A stretch of 64,000 nucleotides of DNA from Tepidanaerobacter acetatoxydans Re1 (GTDB taxonomy: Bacteria > Bacillota > Thermosediminibacteria > Thermosediminibacterales > Tepidanaerobacteraceae). This document shows, in pieces, positions 52,542-60,570 of this stretch (position 1 is the stretch's first letter; the number at the start of each line of letters is the position of its first letter). The stretch lies in the NCBI RefSeq assembly GCF_000328765.2, contig NC_019954.2, positions 1,554,501-1,618,500 of the forward strand, given 5' to 3'. A program made the position numbers and the translations under genes. The notes under the pieces are model-generated. The model was not told the DNA's origin, searched no databases, and was given only the letters and a program-made list of their open reading frames with translations.

Positions 52542-53327
52542 TTACATATGCCCCCTTTTCATCTCTCCACTGGACTTATCTATGTAGTAATCTCCTTTTA
52601 TCAAAAGCTCTGATATAGGTACAATTTTATATCCCTGATTGTTCAGCTCCTTTATAATTGACTCTAAGGCATCTTTCGTATGTTTTCCGTTATTATGAAA
52701 AAGCACTATGGAACCTGGTTTTACTTGATTTATTACTCTTTCATAAATTGCATTAGCGCTCAAATCCTTCCAATCCAGAGAATCTACATCCCACTGTATA
52801 GCGTAATATCCTAACTCGTTACAAGTAGCTATAAGCGTGTTGCTATAATCTCCAAAAGGCGGTCGAAATAAAGTGGCATTTTGACCTGTAAGTTCTTTGA
52901 TTTTATTATGTGTTTCAGTTATTTCTTTCACGATTTCATCTTTCGAAAGGCTCCCCATATTAGGATGGGTTGCTGAGTGATTTCCTATCTCATGACCTTC
53001 TGCGGCTATACGCCGGGTCATATCCGGATATTTGTCCATCCAAAATTTAACGAGAAAAAAAGTGGTTTTTATGTTATTTTTCTTTAATATCTCCAATAAT
53101 TTCGGCGTAATATCCGAACCCCAAGCAGCATCAAAAGATATAGCCACCTTTTTTTCCTGTGTTTCTACCCGGTATATAGGCACAAGCCGATCAGTTCCGG
53201 CAAAAACAGCAATAGCTTTGGGGAAAAATGTATAATAGTTAGCGAATATCACAACTGCCAAGGTTAAAAAACATATAAGCCTAGTTATACTAATCCTGCT
53301 AAAATATAACCGTTTGATTTTTCCCAC
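52542..53327 (-). CDS. pdaB: PdaB-like polysaccharide deacetylase
   Basis: The 261-residue protein has an N-terminal signal-anchor (about 14-33) and a NodB deacetylase domain with the metal aspartate in ISFDAAWGSD, HSATHPNM (HxxxH), and the later RPPFGDYSN and QWDVDSLDWKD blocks. FDAAWG and the pattern near KTTFFLVKFW are closest to PdaB, which is needed for spore cortex maintenance, and to YlxY. The substrate is thus probably spore peptidoglycan, but the assignment is by similarity. It stands alone, divergent from the following gene. Confidence 0.85.
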   Translation of the reverse strand: MGKIKRLYFSRISITRLICFLTLAVVIFANYYTFFPKAIAVFAGTDRLVPIYRVETQEKKVAISFDAAWGSDITPKLLEILKKNNIKTTFFLVKFWMDKYPDMTRRIAAEGHEIGNHSATHPNMGSLSKDEIVKEITETHNKIKELTGQNATLFRPPFGDYSNTLIATCNELGYYAIQWDVDSLDWKDLSANAIYERVINQVKPGSIVLFHNNGKHTKDALESIIKELNNQGYKIVPISELLIKGDYYIDKSSGEMKRGHM

Positions 53328-53466
53328 CTCCCTCTTAATACTTCAAACTTCTTTATTTTATTCATAATAAAAGCCTGATATGAATATTAAGCAAAAATAT
53401 CATTGCATCGAATATAAGTTAAAAGTTTCGAATACTATTTACTAATAAATCGGGAGGTGGATTTGA

Positions 53467-53766
53467 ATGATTACCACGAGACAGCGAAAAGGAGTTGTCC
53501 TAGGAATAATCTGGAGCTTTATTTCATGGATACCTTTTTATACCGAATACCTCAGTACAATCAGAGGTTATGTTGGAATACCGGCAGCGCTGGGGCTTAA
53601 CCTTGAGCTGGCTTTAAATCGCGGCGATGCTTTCGTTTTCAGTATTCTATTGGGAGCTGGTATTGGTTTTTTTACAGCAAGCCTATTGGACTTTTTTACT
53701 AACAGTGTTAAAATTATTGGGCTATTCCAAGCAAAGGGGAAAAAACTTTCTCGAAGGGGGCTGTGA
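53467..53766 (+). CDS. Hypothetical two-helix membrane protein, 99 aa
   Basis: The protein has hydrophobic segments at about 9-28 and 55-80, a basic start (MITTRQRKGVVLG) and a basic end (AKGKKLSRRGL). CGGGAGG lies upstream of the ATG. Its stop overlaps the start of the GDT1-like gene, so the two are translationally coupled. The family was not recognised. It could be a partner of the downstream transporter half. Confidence 0.7.
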   Translation: MITTRQRKGVVLGIIWSFISWIPFYTEYLSTIRGYVGIPAALGLNLELALNRGDAFVFSILLGAGIGFFTASLLDFFTNSVKIIGLFQAKGKKLSRRGL

Positions 53767-54044
53767 TTTTGCTTATATGGAAAACATTTGTGACAACTTT
53801 TACCTTGGTTTTTTTAGCAGAACTGGGTGATAAAACTCAGCTGTCCACAATGCTTTTAGCCGCTCACAACGAATCATATCTAAGTGTCTTTCTCGGAGCA
53901 GCTTTGGCTCTTATCTTAAATACTATTATAGGCGTGTATTTAGGCTCAGTCATATCAAAATCACTGCCTATGCATTATATCCATTTAGGGGCAGGTATGG
54001 CTTTTATAATTATAGGTATACTACTCATTACTCAGAAGTTCTAA
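53763..54044 (+). CDS. Half-length GDT1/UPF0016 (TMEM165-like) membrane protein
   Basis: The 93-residue protein starts at a GTG overlapping the upstream stop. It has three helices and the hallmark ELGDKTQ (FLAELGDKTQLSTMLLAAHN) in the first. GDT1/MntX-type proteins transport Mn2+ or Ca2+ and normally carry two such repeats with two ELGDKT/S motifs. Here one repeat is encoded, so a homodimer or a heterodimer with another half would be required. The upstream 99-aa gene does not carry a second ELGDKT motif. Confidence 0.82.
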   Translation: MILLIWKTFVTTFTLVFLAELGDKTQLSTMLLAAHNESYLSVFLGAALALILNTIIGVYLGSVISKSLPMHYIHLGAGMAFIIIGILLITQKF

Positions 54045-54169
54045 AGATCCATTTCAAAATGTCACATTAATCATACTTGTTTTCAGGAATACCGATATCA
54101 AAGACTATAACTTAATAAAAAATATTTTAGCATCAATTGCGTTTTATCTTAGAATCATGGTAGAATTAG

Positions 54170-54295
54170 TAGGCATTAATACATATTTAAATTATAAGAT
54201 TTTGATTAGACCAAGTCGCATCAAAATCTTCATTAATAATACATATTTAAGTTGTTAAGATTTTGATATAATTAAATCGACGCATCATTTTTTAC
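54170..54295 (+). repeat. Tandem 60-base-spaced direct repeats upstream of the first Na/Pi gene
   Basis: ACATATTTAA, two variable segments and AAGATTTTGAT occur at 54181 and again at 54241. Between the copies GATTTTGAT pairs with ATCAAAATC to form a hairpin. The following ATTAAATCG-CATC sequence also occurs before the second Na/Pi gene. This may be a regulator-binding array or a leftover of the gene duplication. Confidence 0.5.
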
Positions 54296-54309
54296 AAGGG
54301 GAGGATACT

Positions 54310-55932
54310 TTGTCACTAAATTCATTCTTTACATTATTAGGGGGTTTGGGCCTTTTCATATATGGCATGCGACTTATGGGTGATGGGCTTGAAATGGCTG
54401 CCGGCGAACGATTGAAAGGTTTACTGGAGCTTCTTACTCGAAACCGCTTATTAGGAGTTTTGGTAGGTACTCTGGTTACTGCAATAATTCAAAGCAGCAG
54501 TGCCACTACTGTTATGGTAGTTGGTTTGGTAAATGCAGGGATTATGGATTTTTCTCAAGCCATAGGCATTATAATGGGTGCTAATATAGGTACTACAATG
54601 ACGGCTCAACTCATCGCATTTAAACTGACTAATCTTGCTCTACCTGCCATAGGCATTGGAACTGGAATATTCCTTTTCGGCAGGAATAAGAGTCAAAAAT
54701 ATCTTGGACAAGTTATATTAGGATTTGGACTTTTATTTTTTGGCATGCAGACCATGGAAATAGCCTTAAAACCTCTTGCTCAAATACCGGAGTTTACTAA
54801 ATTCATAGCAAGCTTTAGTAAAAACCCGTTTCTAGGAGTTTTAGCAGGGTTTTTAACCACAGGCATAGTCCAAAGCAGTAGTGCTACTATAGGTATTCTG
54901 CAAGCATTAGCCGGTCAGGGTATTGTTAATATATCTTCAGCATTGCCTATTTTATTTGGAGATAATATTGGGACATGTGTTACAGCCTTGCTTTCCAGCA
55001 TCGGCACCAATATTACGGCTCGGCGGACTGCCCTATTTCATCTTATCTTTAATATAGTCGGAACCATAATCTTCATGCTGCTTTTGCCTCTGGTTCAAAC
55101 GGCTGTAGCTTTAACTTCCCCTGATCCGGTAAGGCAAATTGCAAATGCCCATACTATTTTTAATGTGGCAAACACCATTATTCAACTTCCTTTTGCCTTT
55201 TTGATTATGAAGCTTGTCATTCATCTTGTTCCGGGGGAACCGGAAATAATAGAACGAGGTTTGAAATACATTGATGACAGACTGCTTGAAACACCTTCTA
55301 TTGCTTTAGCTCAAGTTAAGAAAGAAATTGCAAGAATGGGTAACCTAGCCTTAGAAACTTTAAGAGATTCTATAAATACATTTCTTTATTACGACGAACA
55401 AAAAAATAAAATTGCAAAAGAAAAAGAAACTGTTATCAATGATTTAGCCAGAGAAATCACGCGTTATCTCGCCTTACTTTCACGCACATCATTACCTGAT
55501 GATGAACATGTTTCTATAACCGACTTAGTAAGCACAGTAAATGACATGGAGCGTGTTGGAGACCATGCCATGAATATACTGGAACTTGCTGAGTTTCGCA
55601 ATGAACATCGATTGCCTTTTAGCAATGAAGCCATTCAGGAATTAGTTGAAATGTCTTCCAAGGTCACGGAAACCTTCGATCTGGCAGTTTATACATTTTT
55701 GCATTGGGATAAGCCCTCGGCTCAAAAAATTGTGAAAAACGAAGAAGAAATTGATAATATGGAAAACAAATTGCGTCTTAACCATATAAAACGACTTAGT
55801 GGCGGATTATGCGATCCTAGTTCAGGCGTTATATTCCTTGATCTTTTAACCAACCTTGAGCGTGTAGGGGATCACTCTTTTAATATTGCATCATACGTTT
55901 TGAAAATAGATAAGAACTACAAAAGACTGTAA
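54310..55932 (+). CDS. Na/Pi cotransporter family protein with C-terminal PhoU-like domain (copy 1)
   Basis: The 540-residue protein has about eight or nine membrane helices in two inverted repeats, each with a QSSSAT motif (IIQSSSATTVMVVG and IVQSSSATIGILQA). These are the substrate/sodium-binding signatures of the PNaS (NptA) family. From about residue 340 a PhoU-like helical domain follows (NDMERVGDHAMNILELAEF, LTNLERVGDHSFNIAS). The family imports phosphate or acts in phosphate homeostasis. The start is a TTG with GGGGAGG upstream. A tandem paralogue follows. Confidence 0.92.
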   Translation: MSLNSFFTLLGGLGLFIYGMRLMGDGLEMAAGERLKGLLELLTRNRLLGVLVGTLVTAIIQSSSATTVMVVGLVNAGIMDFSQAIGIIMGANIGTTMTAQLIAFKLTNLALPAIGIGTGIFLFGRNKSQKYLGQVILGFGLLFFGMQTMEIALKPLAQIPEFTKFIASFSKNPFLGVLAGFLTTGIVQSSSATIGILQALAGQGIVNISSALPILFGDNIGTCVTALLSSIGTNITARRTALFHLIFNIVGTIIFMLLLPLVQTAVALTSPDPVRQIANAHTIFNVANTIIQLPFAFLIMKLVIHLVPGEPEIIERGLKYIDDRLLETPSIALAQVKKEIARMGNLALETLRDSINTFLYYDEQKNKIAKEKETVINDLAREITRYLALLSRTSLPDDEHVSITDLVSTVNDMERVGDHAMNILELAEFRNEHRLPFSNEAIQELVEMSSKVTETFDLAVYTFLHWDKPSAQKIVKNEEEIDNMENKLRLNHIKRLSGGLCDPSSGVIFLDLLTNLERVGDHSFNIASYVLKIDKNYKRL

Positions 55933-56056
55933 AAACAATAAATAAAATCATATTAGTAGCTTTTTTTGGGTGTAAATAACAGGCACAGTAAAACCATAAA
56001 GTTTTTAATGCTATTAAATCGATTCATCTTTTTAGTTTAGAAGGGGGGGTTATCTG

Positions 56057-57682
56057 TTGTCTTGGAATTCATTTTTTACAATGTTTGGCGGTTTGGGACT
56101 TTTTATATATGGCATGAGATTGATGGGTGAGGGTTTAGAAAGAGCTGCCGGCGACCAACTTAAAAACTTGGTAGAAATTTTAACGACAAATCGACTAATG
56201 GGCGTTTTTGTAGGTGCCTTGGTTACCGCTATAATTCAAAGCAGTGGTGCTACTACTGTCATCGTAGTAGGTCTGCTCAATGCAGGAATTATGGATCTTT
56301 CCCAAGCAGTCGGTGTTATCATGGGTGCAAATATCGGAACTACTATGACAGCTCAACTCATCGCCTTTAAACTTTCCAGTATTGCTTTACCGGCAATTGG
56401 TATCGGAACCGGGGTATTTTTATTTAGTAAAAATAAGACTCGCAAATTTATAGGACAAGTTATATTAGGATTTGGCCTTTTATTTTTCGGCATGCAGACC
56501 ATGGAAACAGCCTTCAAACCTCTTGCTGAACTACCACAGTTCATTGGCTTTATGACAAATTTTAGTAAAACACCGATTCTGGGTGTATTGGCAGGTTTTA
56601 TGCTCACCGGTCTTATCCAAAGCAGCAGTGCAACCATTGGCGTACTCCAAGCACTGGCCAGTCAAGGTCTGGTAAATTTATCAATAGCACTGCCAATTTT
56701 ATTCGGAGATAATATTGGTTCATGTGTCACTGCACTGCTGTCAAGCATCGGAACCAATATAAATGCTAGGCGAGCCGCCTTATTCCATCTTTTATTCAAT
56801 ATTATCGGAACGATAATTTTTTTGCTAATACTTCCGCTAGTTCAGATGACTGTTGTCTTAACTTCTTCTGACCCCGTGAGGCAAATCGCCAATGCTCATA
56901 CTTTTTTCAATGTAGTAAATACTGTCATTCAATTTCCTTTTGCATTTTTGCTTGTAAAGCTAATCACTTATATTATTCCGGGAGAACCTGAAGTCATTGA
57001 GCGAGGTTTAAAATACATTGACGACAGGCTACTTGAAACACCTTCTCTTGCTTTAGTCCAAGTAAAAAAAGAAATTGCCAGAATGGGCAGTTTAGCTTTA
57101 GAAACTCTTAAAGATTCAATAGATACATTTCTCAAATATGATGAGAAAAAAGATAAACTTGCCAGGGAAAAAGAAACAGTTGTTAATGAGCTTGCTCGAG
57201 CGACTACCCGTTATTTAGCCTTGCTTTCACGAACCTCTTTACCACTTGATGAATATAACTCTATAACATATTTAATAAGCGCGGTAAATGATATGGAACG
57301 TGTAGGAGATCATGCTATGAACATCTTAGAATTAGCGGAGTTCCGAAATGAACACAGGTTGCCATTCAGTCAAGATGCTATTAATGAGTTACTTGAAATA
57401 GCCGTAAAGGTTCAAGAAACATTTGATTTGGCTATTTATTCTTTTTTGCATTGGGATGAAGAATCTGCTAAAAAAATTCTTGCAAATGAAGAAGAAATCG
57501 ACAGCATGGAAAAAATACTGCGCAACAATCATATAAAAAGGCTTAACGAGGGAACATGCAATCCAAGCTCAGGTGTTATTTTCCTTGATATGTTAAGCAA
57601 TTTTGAACGTGTGGGAGATCACTCATTTAACATAGCTACATATGTTTTAGACATCGATAAAAACTATAAAAAACTATCTTAA
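56057..57682 (+). CDS. Na/Pi cotransporter family protein with PhoU-like domain (copy 2)
   Basis: The 541-residue protein is a close paralogue of the preceding gene along its whole length, with membrane helices, the second-repeat QSSSATIGVLQAL, and the C-terminal PhoU-like domain (NDMERVGDHAMNILELAEF). In the first repeat, however, the motif reads IIQSSGATTVIVVG, with glycine in place of serine. The TTG start follows GGGGGGG. The two genes seem to arise from a recent tandem duplication with divergence of one binding motif. Confidence 0.92.
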   Translation: MSWNSFFTMFGGLGLFIYGMRLMGEGLERAAGDQLKNLVEILTTNRLMGVFVGALVTAIIQSSGATTVIVVGLLNAGIMDLSQAVGVIMGANIGTTMTAQLIAFKLSSIALPAIGIGTGVFLFSKNKTRKFIGQVILGFGLLFFGMQTMETAFKPLAELPQFIGFMTNFSKTPILGVLAGFMLTGLIQSSSATIGVLQALASQGLVNLSIALPILFGDNIGSCVTALLSSIGTNINARRAALFHLLFNIIGTIIFLLILPLVQMTVVLTSSDPVRQIANAHTFFNVVNTVIQFPFAFLLVKLITYIIPGEPEVIERGLKYIDDRLLETPSLALVQVKKEIARMGSLALETLKDSIDTFLKYDEKKDKLAREKETVVNELARATTRYLALLSRTSLPLDEYNSITYLISAVNDMERVGDHAMNILELAEFRNEHRLPFSQDAINELLEIAVKVQETFDLAIYSFLHWDEESAKKILANEEEIDSMEKILRNNHIKRLNEGTCNPSSGVIFLDMLSNFERVGDHSFNIATYVLDIDKNYKKLS

Positions 57683-57754
57683 ATTCTTGGTGATTATATT
57701 CAATTAATGATATTTTATTGCTATAATTTTGAAAAACTATTACGATTAAAGGTC

Positions 57755-57796
57755 TTTCCGGCATTATTTATTATATGGTGTCGGAAATTTTTTTTT
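57755..57796 (+). terminator. Intrinsic terminator after the second Na/Pi gene
   Basis: TTTCCG and CGGAAA arms, extended by GCA/TGT-type pairs, are followed by nine T's. Confidence 0.75.
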
Positions 57797-57843
57797 AAGT
57801 TTTGGGCATTATTATAATAGATTGCAATAGCCCCTAGCATATG

Positions 57844-57882
57844 CAAAGAAAGAACAGGGCTATTTTCCCTGTTCTTTCTTTG
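57844..57882. terminator. Perfect hairpin overlapping the end of the zinc-ribbon gene
   Basis: AAAGAAAGAACAGGG, a 7-base loop and the exact complement form a long stem. On the minus strand it spans the stop codon and ends in TTCTTT, so it may terminate the small gene at 57860-58000. Confidence 0.65.
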
Positions 57883-58000
57883 TGTTCCCCTTTTCTTCTT
57901 CTTTTTTTATATCTTTATTGCAATACGGGCAAGTCCAAACGTCCAAATTCGCTGCAGAATATGAGCGTTTGTTGCAATGTGGGCATATGATATACGGCAA
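57860..58000 (-). CDS. Zinc-ribbon microprotein, 46 aa
   Basis: A TTG at 57998-58000 preceded by GGGGGGG opens a 46-codon frame. It encodes two CxxC pairs (IICPHCNKRSYSAANLD and WTCPYCNKD) spaced as in a zinc ribbon, followed by a lysine/glutamate-rich tail. The CPHC...CPYC pattern is too regular to be a chance frame. It could bind nucleic acid or protein; function is unknown. Confidence 0.65.
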   Translation of the reverse strand: MPYIICPHCNKRSYSAANLDVWTCPYCNKDIKKEEEKGNTKKEQGK

Positions 58001-58117
58001 TATAACCCCCCCACTTAAATGATTACCCTGAAATATCCGCTCCGCTTATTTGTATAATTCACTAATTTTTTTATAAATCCTGCTTTGATATTAAAAATTT
58101 TTAGGTGGTATAAGTAA

Positions 58118-58819
58118 ATGCACACATTTTTTAAAATATTATTTTTTAGTTCTATTTCGGGTTTGGCTGTAGTTTTAGGCGGTTATCTCGGAACAAAAAA
58201 TATTCCGGACAAGATCCTTGCTTTTATTTTGGCCTTTGGATCAGGAGTTTTATTATCGGTGCTTTCATATTCTCTGATGCATGAAGCTTACCAACTGTCA
58301 GGGCCATTTTTTACTTCCTTGGCTTTTCTAATCGGAGGTGCCTTTTTTTATATTGTAGAAAGCCTACTGGCTAAATTTGTGGCGCCAGGTACCGGTGCAA
58401 TACTCGGTACAGCTCTGGATGATTTACCCGAAGCTCTGAGCATGGGAATCGGATTTGCTACTGATGAAGGTAAGTTGGGAGTCGTAATAGCTCTGTCAGT
58501 TCTACTGCATAATATTCCCGAAGGCATATCTTCTACAGGTGATCTTATGGATAAAGTTGGGCTTACAGCAAAATCAGCCATGGTATTGGCCATAACTATA
58601 GCACTTTTGGATCCGTTAGCCGCTTTAACCGGGTATTATTTGCTAAAAAATTTAAGCGATATTTGGTTAGGCATGATAATGGCTTTCTCGGGCGGCTCCA
58701 TACTGTTTATGACAGGTACATCTCTTATACCTAAAGCTCACAGTTTAGGAACGCATTTAGAAAATGCAGGGTTACTATTCGGATTTTTAGCTGCTTTTCT
58801 AATAAGCAGATTAATGTAG
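58118..58819 (+). CDS. ZIP-family divalent metal transporter
   Basis: The 233-residue protein has about eight hydrophobic helices and the ZIP signatures. Conserved residues are in ALDDLPEALSMGIGFATDEG (helix IV) and in LLHNIPEGISST, where His/Glu and Asn/Pro form the binuclear metal site (helix V). It imports zinc or iron-type metals. It is followed 80 bases later by hutP-like in the same direction. Confidence 0.88.
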   Translation: MHTFFKILFFSSISGLAVVLGGYLGTKNIPDKILAFILAFGSGVLLSVLSYSLMHEAYQLSGPFFTSLAFLIGGAFFYIVESLLAKFVAPGTGAILGTALDDLPEALSMGIGFATDEGKLGVVIALSVLLHNIPEGISSTGDLMDKVGLTAKSAMVLAITIALLDPLAALTGYYLLKNLSDIWLGMIMAFSGGSILFMTGTSLIPKAHSLGTHLENAGLLFGFLAAFLISRLM

Positions 58820-58899
58820 TAAGGTGGTTTATTCTATGATATAATAATAAAAAATATGCAGTTAAAGGACAATATACTTTGGGTAGGGAGGTTTTCTTT

Positions 58900-59319
58900 T
58901 TGGAGAGTACTGATGTAGCAAAAGCGGCTATAAAAATGGCTCTTTCTACACGGTCTGAAGAAGCTGAGCTAAAACAGGTTTTTCGAAATATGGATGTAAA
59001 GGTTTGTGCCGTAGATTTTGGAGGTAATTTAGTAAATTCCATTGAAAAAATTATTGAAAGGGCATTGGTTGCCGCAAAGCGGGAAGGGGTTATAAAGGAG
59101 AATGTTCACGTATTGGAAGGTGCTCTCATCGGTGCCACCAGAGAAGCTCTTTCACAAGTCTTGCAAAAAGCTGTTGGCTTTAATGTGGGTGGCAAAATCG
59201 GAATTGCCCGCTGGGGAGAACATATAAGTGTAGCTATGTTTTTTGGCGTAGGCTTTTTGAGTTTTAATGAAGTGGTTATCGGTTTAGGACACAGGTCCTT
59301 ACCTGGCAATGACTACTAA
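58900..59319 (+). CDS. HutP-family RNA-binding regulator (orphan)
   Basis: HutP of Bacillus binds histidine and Mg2+ and disrupts a terminator in the hut leader. The protein of about 139 residues has the family end GGKIGIARWGEHISVAMFFG and VVIGLGHRSLPG, and a helix-rich N-terminus. I chose the TTG at 58900, eight bases after GGGAGG; the frame continues upstream to 58879. No histidine-utilisation gene is near. The function of such orphan HutP proteins in Clostridia is not established. Confidence 0.82.
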   Translation: MESTDVAKAAIKMALSTRSEEAELKQVFRNMDVKVCAVDFGGNLVNSIEKIIERALVAAKREGVIKENVHVLEGALIGATREALSQVLQKAVGFNVGGKIGIARWGEHISVAMFFGVGFLSFNEVVIGLGHRSLPGNDY

Positions 59320-59353
59320 TCAAACCCAAATAGTTTCAAGATTAAAATTGCTA

Positions 59354-59382
59354 TTGACAAATTCTGATTATAGTTATATGAT
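59354..59382 (+). promoter_or_regulatory. Sigma-A-type promoter for the ABC importer operon
   Basis: TTGACA (59354-59359), 17 bases, TATGAT (59377-59382). Transcription would start near 59390 and give a leader of about 140 bases before the binding-protein gene. Confidence 0.75.
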
Positions 59383-59389
59383 TTATGCA

Positions 59390-59528
59390 AAATAACTTGT
59401 AGAACGGTAGTATGGTAGGAGATGGGTTTTGTTTGTACGAAAACACTCTTACTGGGTGTTTTTTTGTGTACTCTTTATTTGTCCATATCCCCCCCATACT
59501 GCTAACTAAGATAAGGGGGCTTTTTTAA
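59390..59528 (+). promoter_or_regulatory. Structured leader of the ABC importer operon, possible attenuator
   Basis: The leader contains an intrinsic terminator-like hairpin (AACACTC/GGGTGTT then T's, 59442-59465). A second hairpin pairs the C-run at 59489-59495 with GGGGG at 59515-59519, which is the ribosome binding site of the next gene, and is followed by TTTTTT. AGTATGG at 59409-59415 is complementary to CCATACT at 59494-59500, allowing an alternative structure. The layout looks like a riboswitch or RNA-regulated attenuator, but no known class was recognised. Confidence 0.5.
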
Positions 59529-60554
59529 TTGAAGAAAATTTTCGTAACAACATTAATCCTCATCATTGCTTTATCATTTATATTAGTTGGGTGCGGCAGT
59601 CAAGATAGCAGCAGTTTAAATTCTGATAAATCTTCTCCTGAACCTTCCACTGCCGACAAGGTATTCAAAATAGGCATATCTCAATTTGTCGAACATCCGG
59701 CATTGGATGCAGCTTGCAAAGGCTTTATTGACGGATTAAAAGAAGCCGGCTTTGAAGAAGGTAAAAATCTAAATATTTTAATAGAAAATGCTCAGGCGGA
59801 TTTTCCGACTACTCAAGCCATAGCCAGTAAGCTTATAGCAGAAAAAGTAGATCTTATTTTGGCCATTGCCACTTCATCGGCTCAAGCAGCAGCAAATGCG
59901 ACCAAAGATATACCGATTTTAGTAACTGCTGTTACCGATCCAGTGGATGCAGGTCTTGTCAAGAGTTTGGAAAAACCGGAAACAAATGTTACCGGTACCA
60001 CTGACTTAAATCCTGTTTATGAACAGTTAGAATTGTTAAAAGAAATCCTTCCCGAAGCAAAAAAAGTAGGTATAGTCTATAATGCTGCTGAGCCTAATTC
60101 AGTTATTCAAGTCAATATTGCTAAAGAATCGGCTAAACAATTGGGACTTGAAATACTTGAAGCTACCGTAGCTAATACCAGTGAAGTAAACCAGGCGATT
60201 CAATCTTTAATCAGAAAAGTCGATGTTATATATACTCCGACTGATAATACTGTGGCTTCAGCCATAAGTAATATTGTAAAAGTTGCAAACGACGCAAAAA
60301 TCCCTGTTATAGGCGCTGAGCGGGGCCATGTAGATGGTGGAGCCTTAGCCACATTAGGAATAGATTATTATCTCTTAGGAAAGCAGACAGGTATGGTAGC
60401 TGCCAGAGTTTTAAATGGTGAAGCTCCTGCAGATATACCCGTTGAGGGCTCAAAGGATTTAAAACTTATAATAAACAAAAAATCCGCCGATATATTAGGT
60501 TTAAGCGTTCCTGAACAGGTACTATCCAGGGCAGATGAAATTATAGAAAAATAA
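59529..60554 (+). CDS. ABC importer substrate-binding lipoprotein (TrpX/YtsP-like family)
   Basis: The 341-residue protein has a lipoprotein signal (MKKIFVTTLILIIALSFIL then LVGCGSQ, cysteine about 22) and a serine-rich linker. The periplasmic-binding domain of the PF04392 type follows (KIGISQFVEHPALDAACKGF, LNILIENAQADFPTTQAIA, ATSSAQAAANATKDIPI). Members include the tryptophan/tyrosine-type TrpX. The start is a TTG at 59529 nine bases after AAGGGGG. Permease and ATPase genes follow. The ligand is unknown; an aromatic amino acid or similar is a guess from the family. Confidence 0.9.
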   Translation: MKKIFVTTLILIIALSFILVGCGSQDSSSLNSDKSSPEPSTADKVFKIGISQFVEHPALDAACKGFIDGLKEAGFEEGKNLNILIENAQADFPTTQAIASKLIAEKVDLILAIATSSAQAAANATKDIPILVTAVTDPVDAGLVKSLEKPETNVTGTTDLNPVYEQLELLKEILPEAKKVGIVYNAAEPNSVIQVNIAKESAKQLGLEILEATVANTSEVNQAIQSLIRKVDVIYTPTDNTVASAISNIVKVANDAKIPVIGAERGHVDGGALATLGIDYYLLGKQTGMVAARVLNGEAPADIPVEGSKDLKLIINKKSADILGLSVPEQVLSRADEIIEK

Positions 60555-60570
60555 TAGGAGTGTTTCCCAC

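Noticed and set aside
54170-54295. CRISPR array
   Set aside because: Only two imperfect repeats are present, with no spacers of regular length and no cas genes.
59390-59528. Known riboswitch class (guanidine, preQ1, T-box)
   Set aside because: ACGG/ACGA strings and hairpins were compared with mini-ykkC and other patterns, but stems and conserved loops do not fit; left as an unclassified leader.
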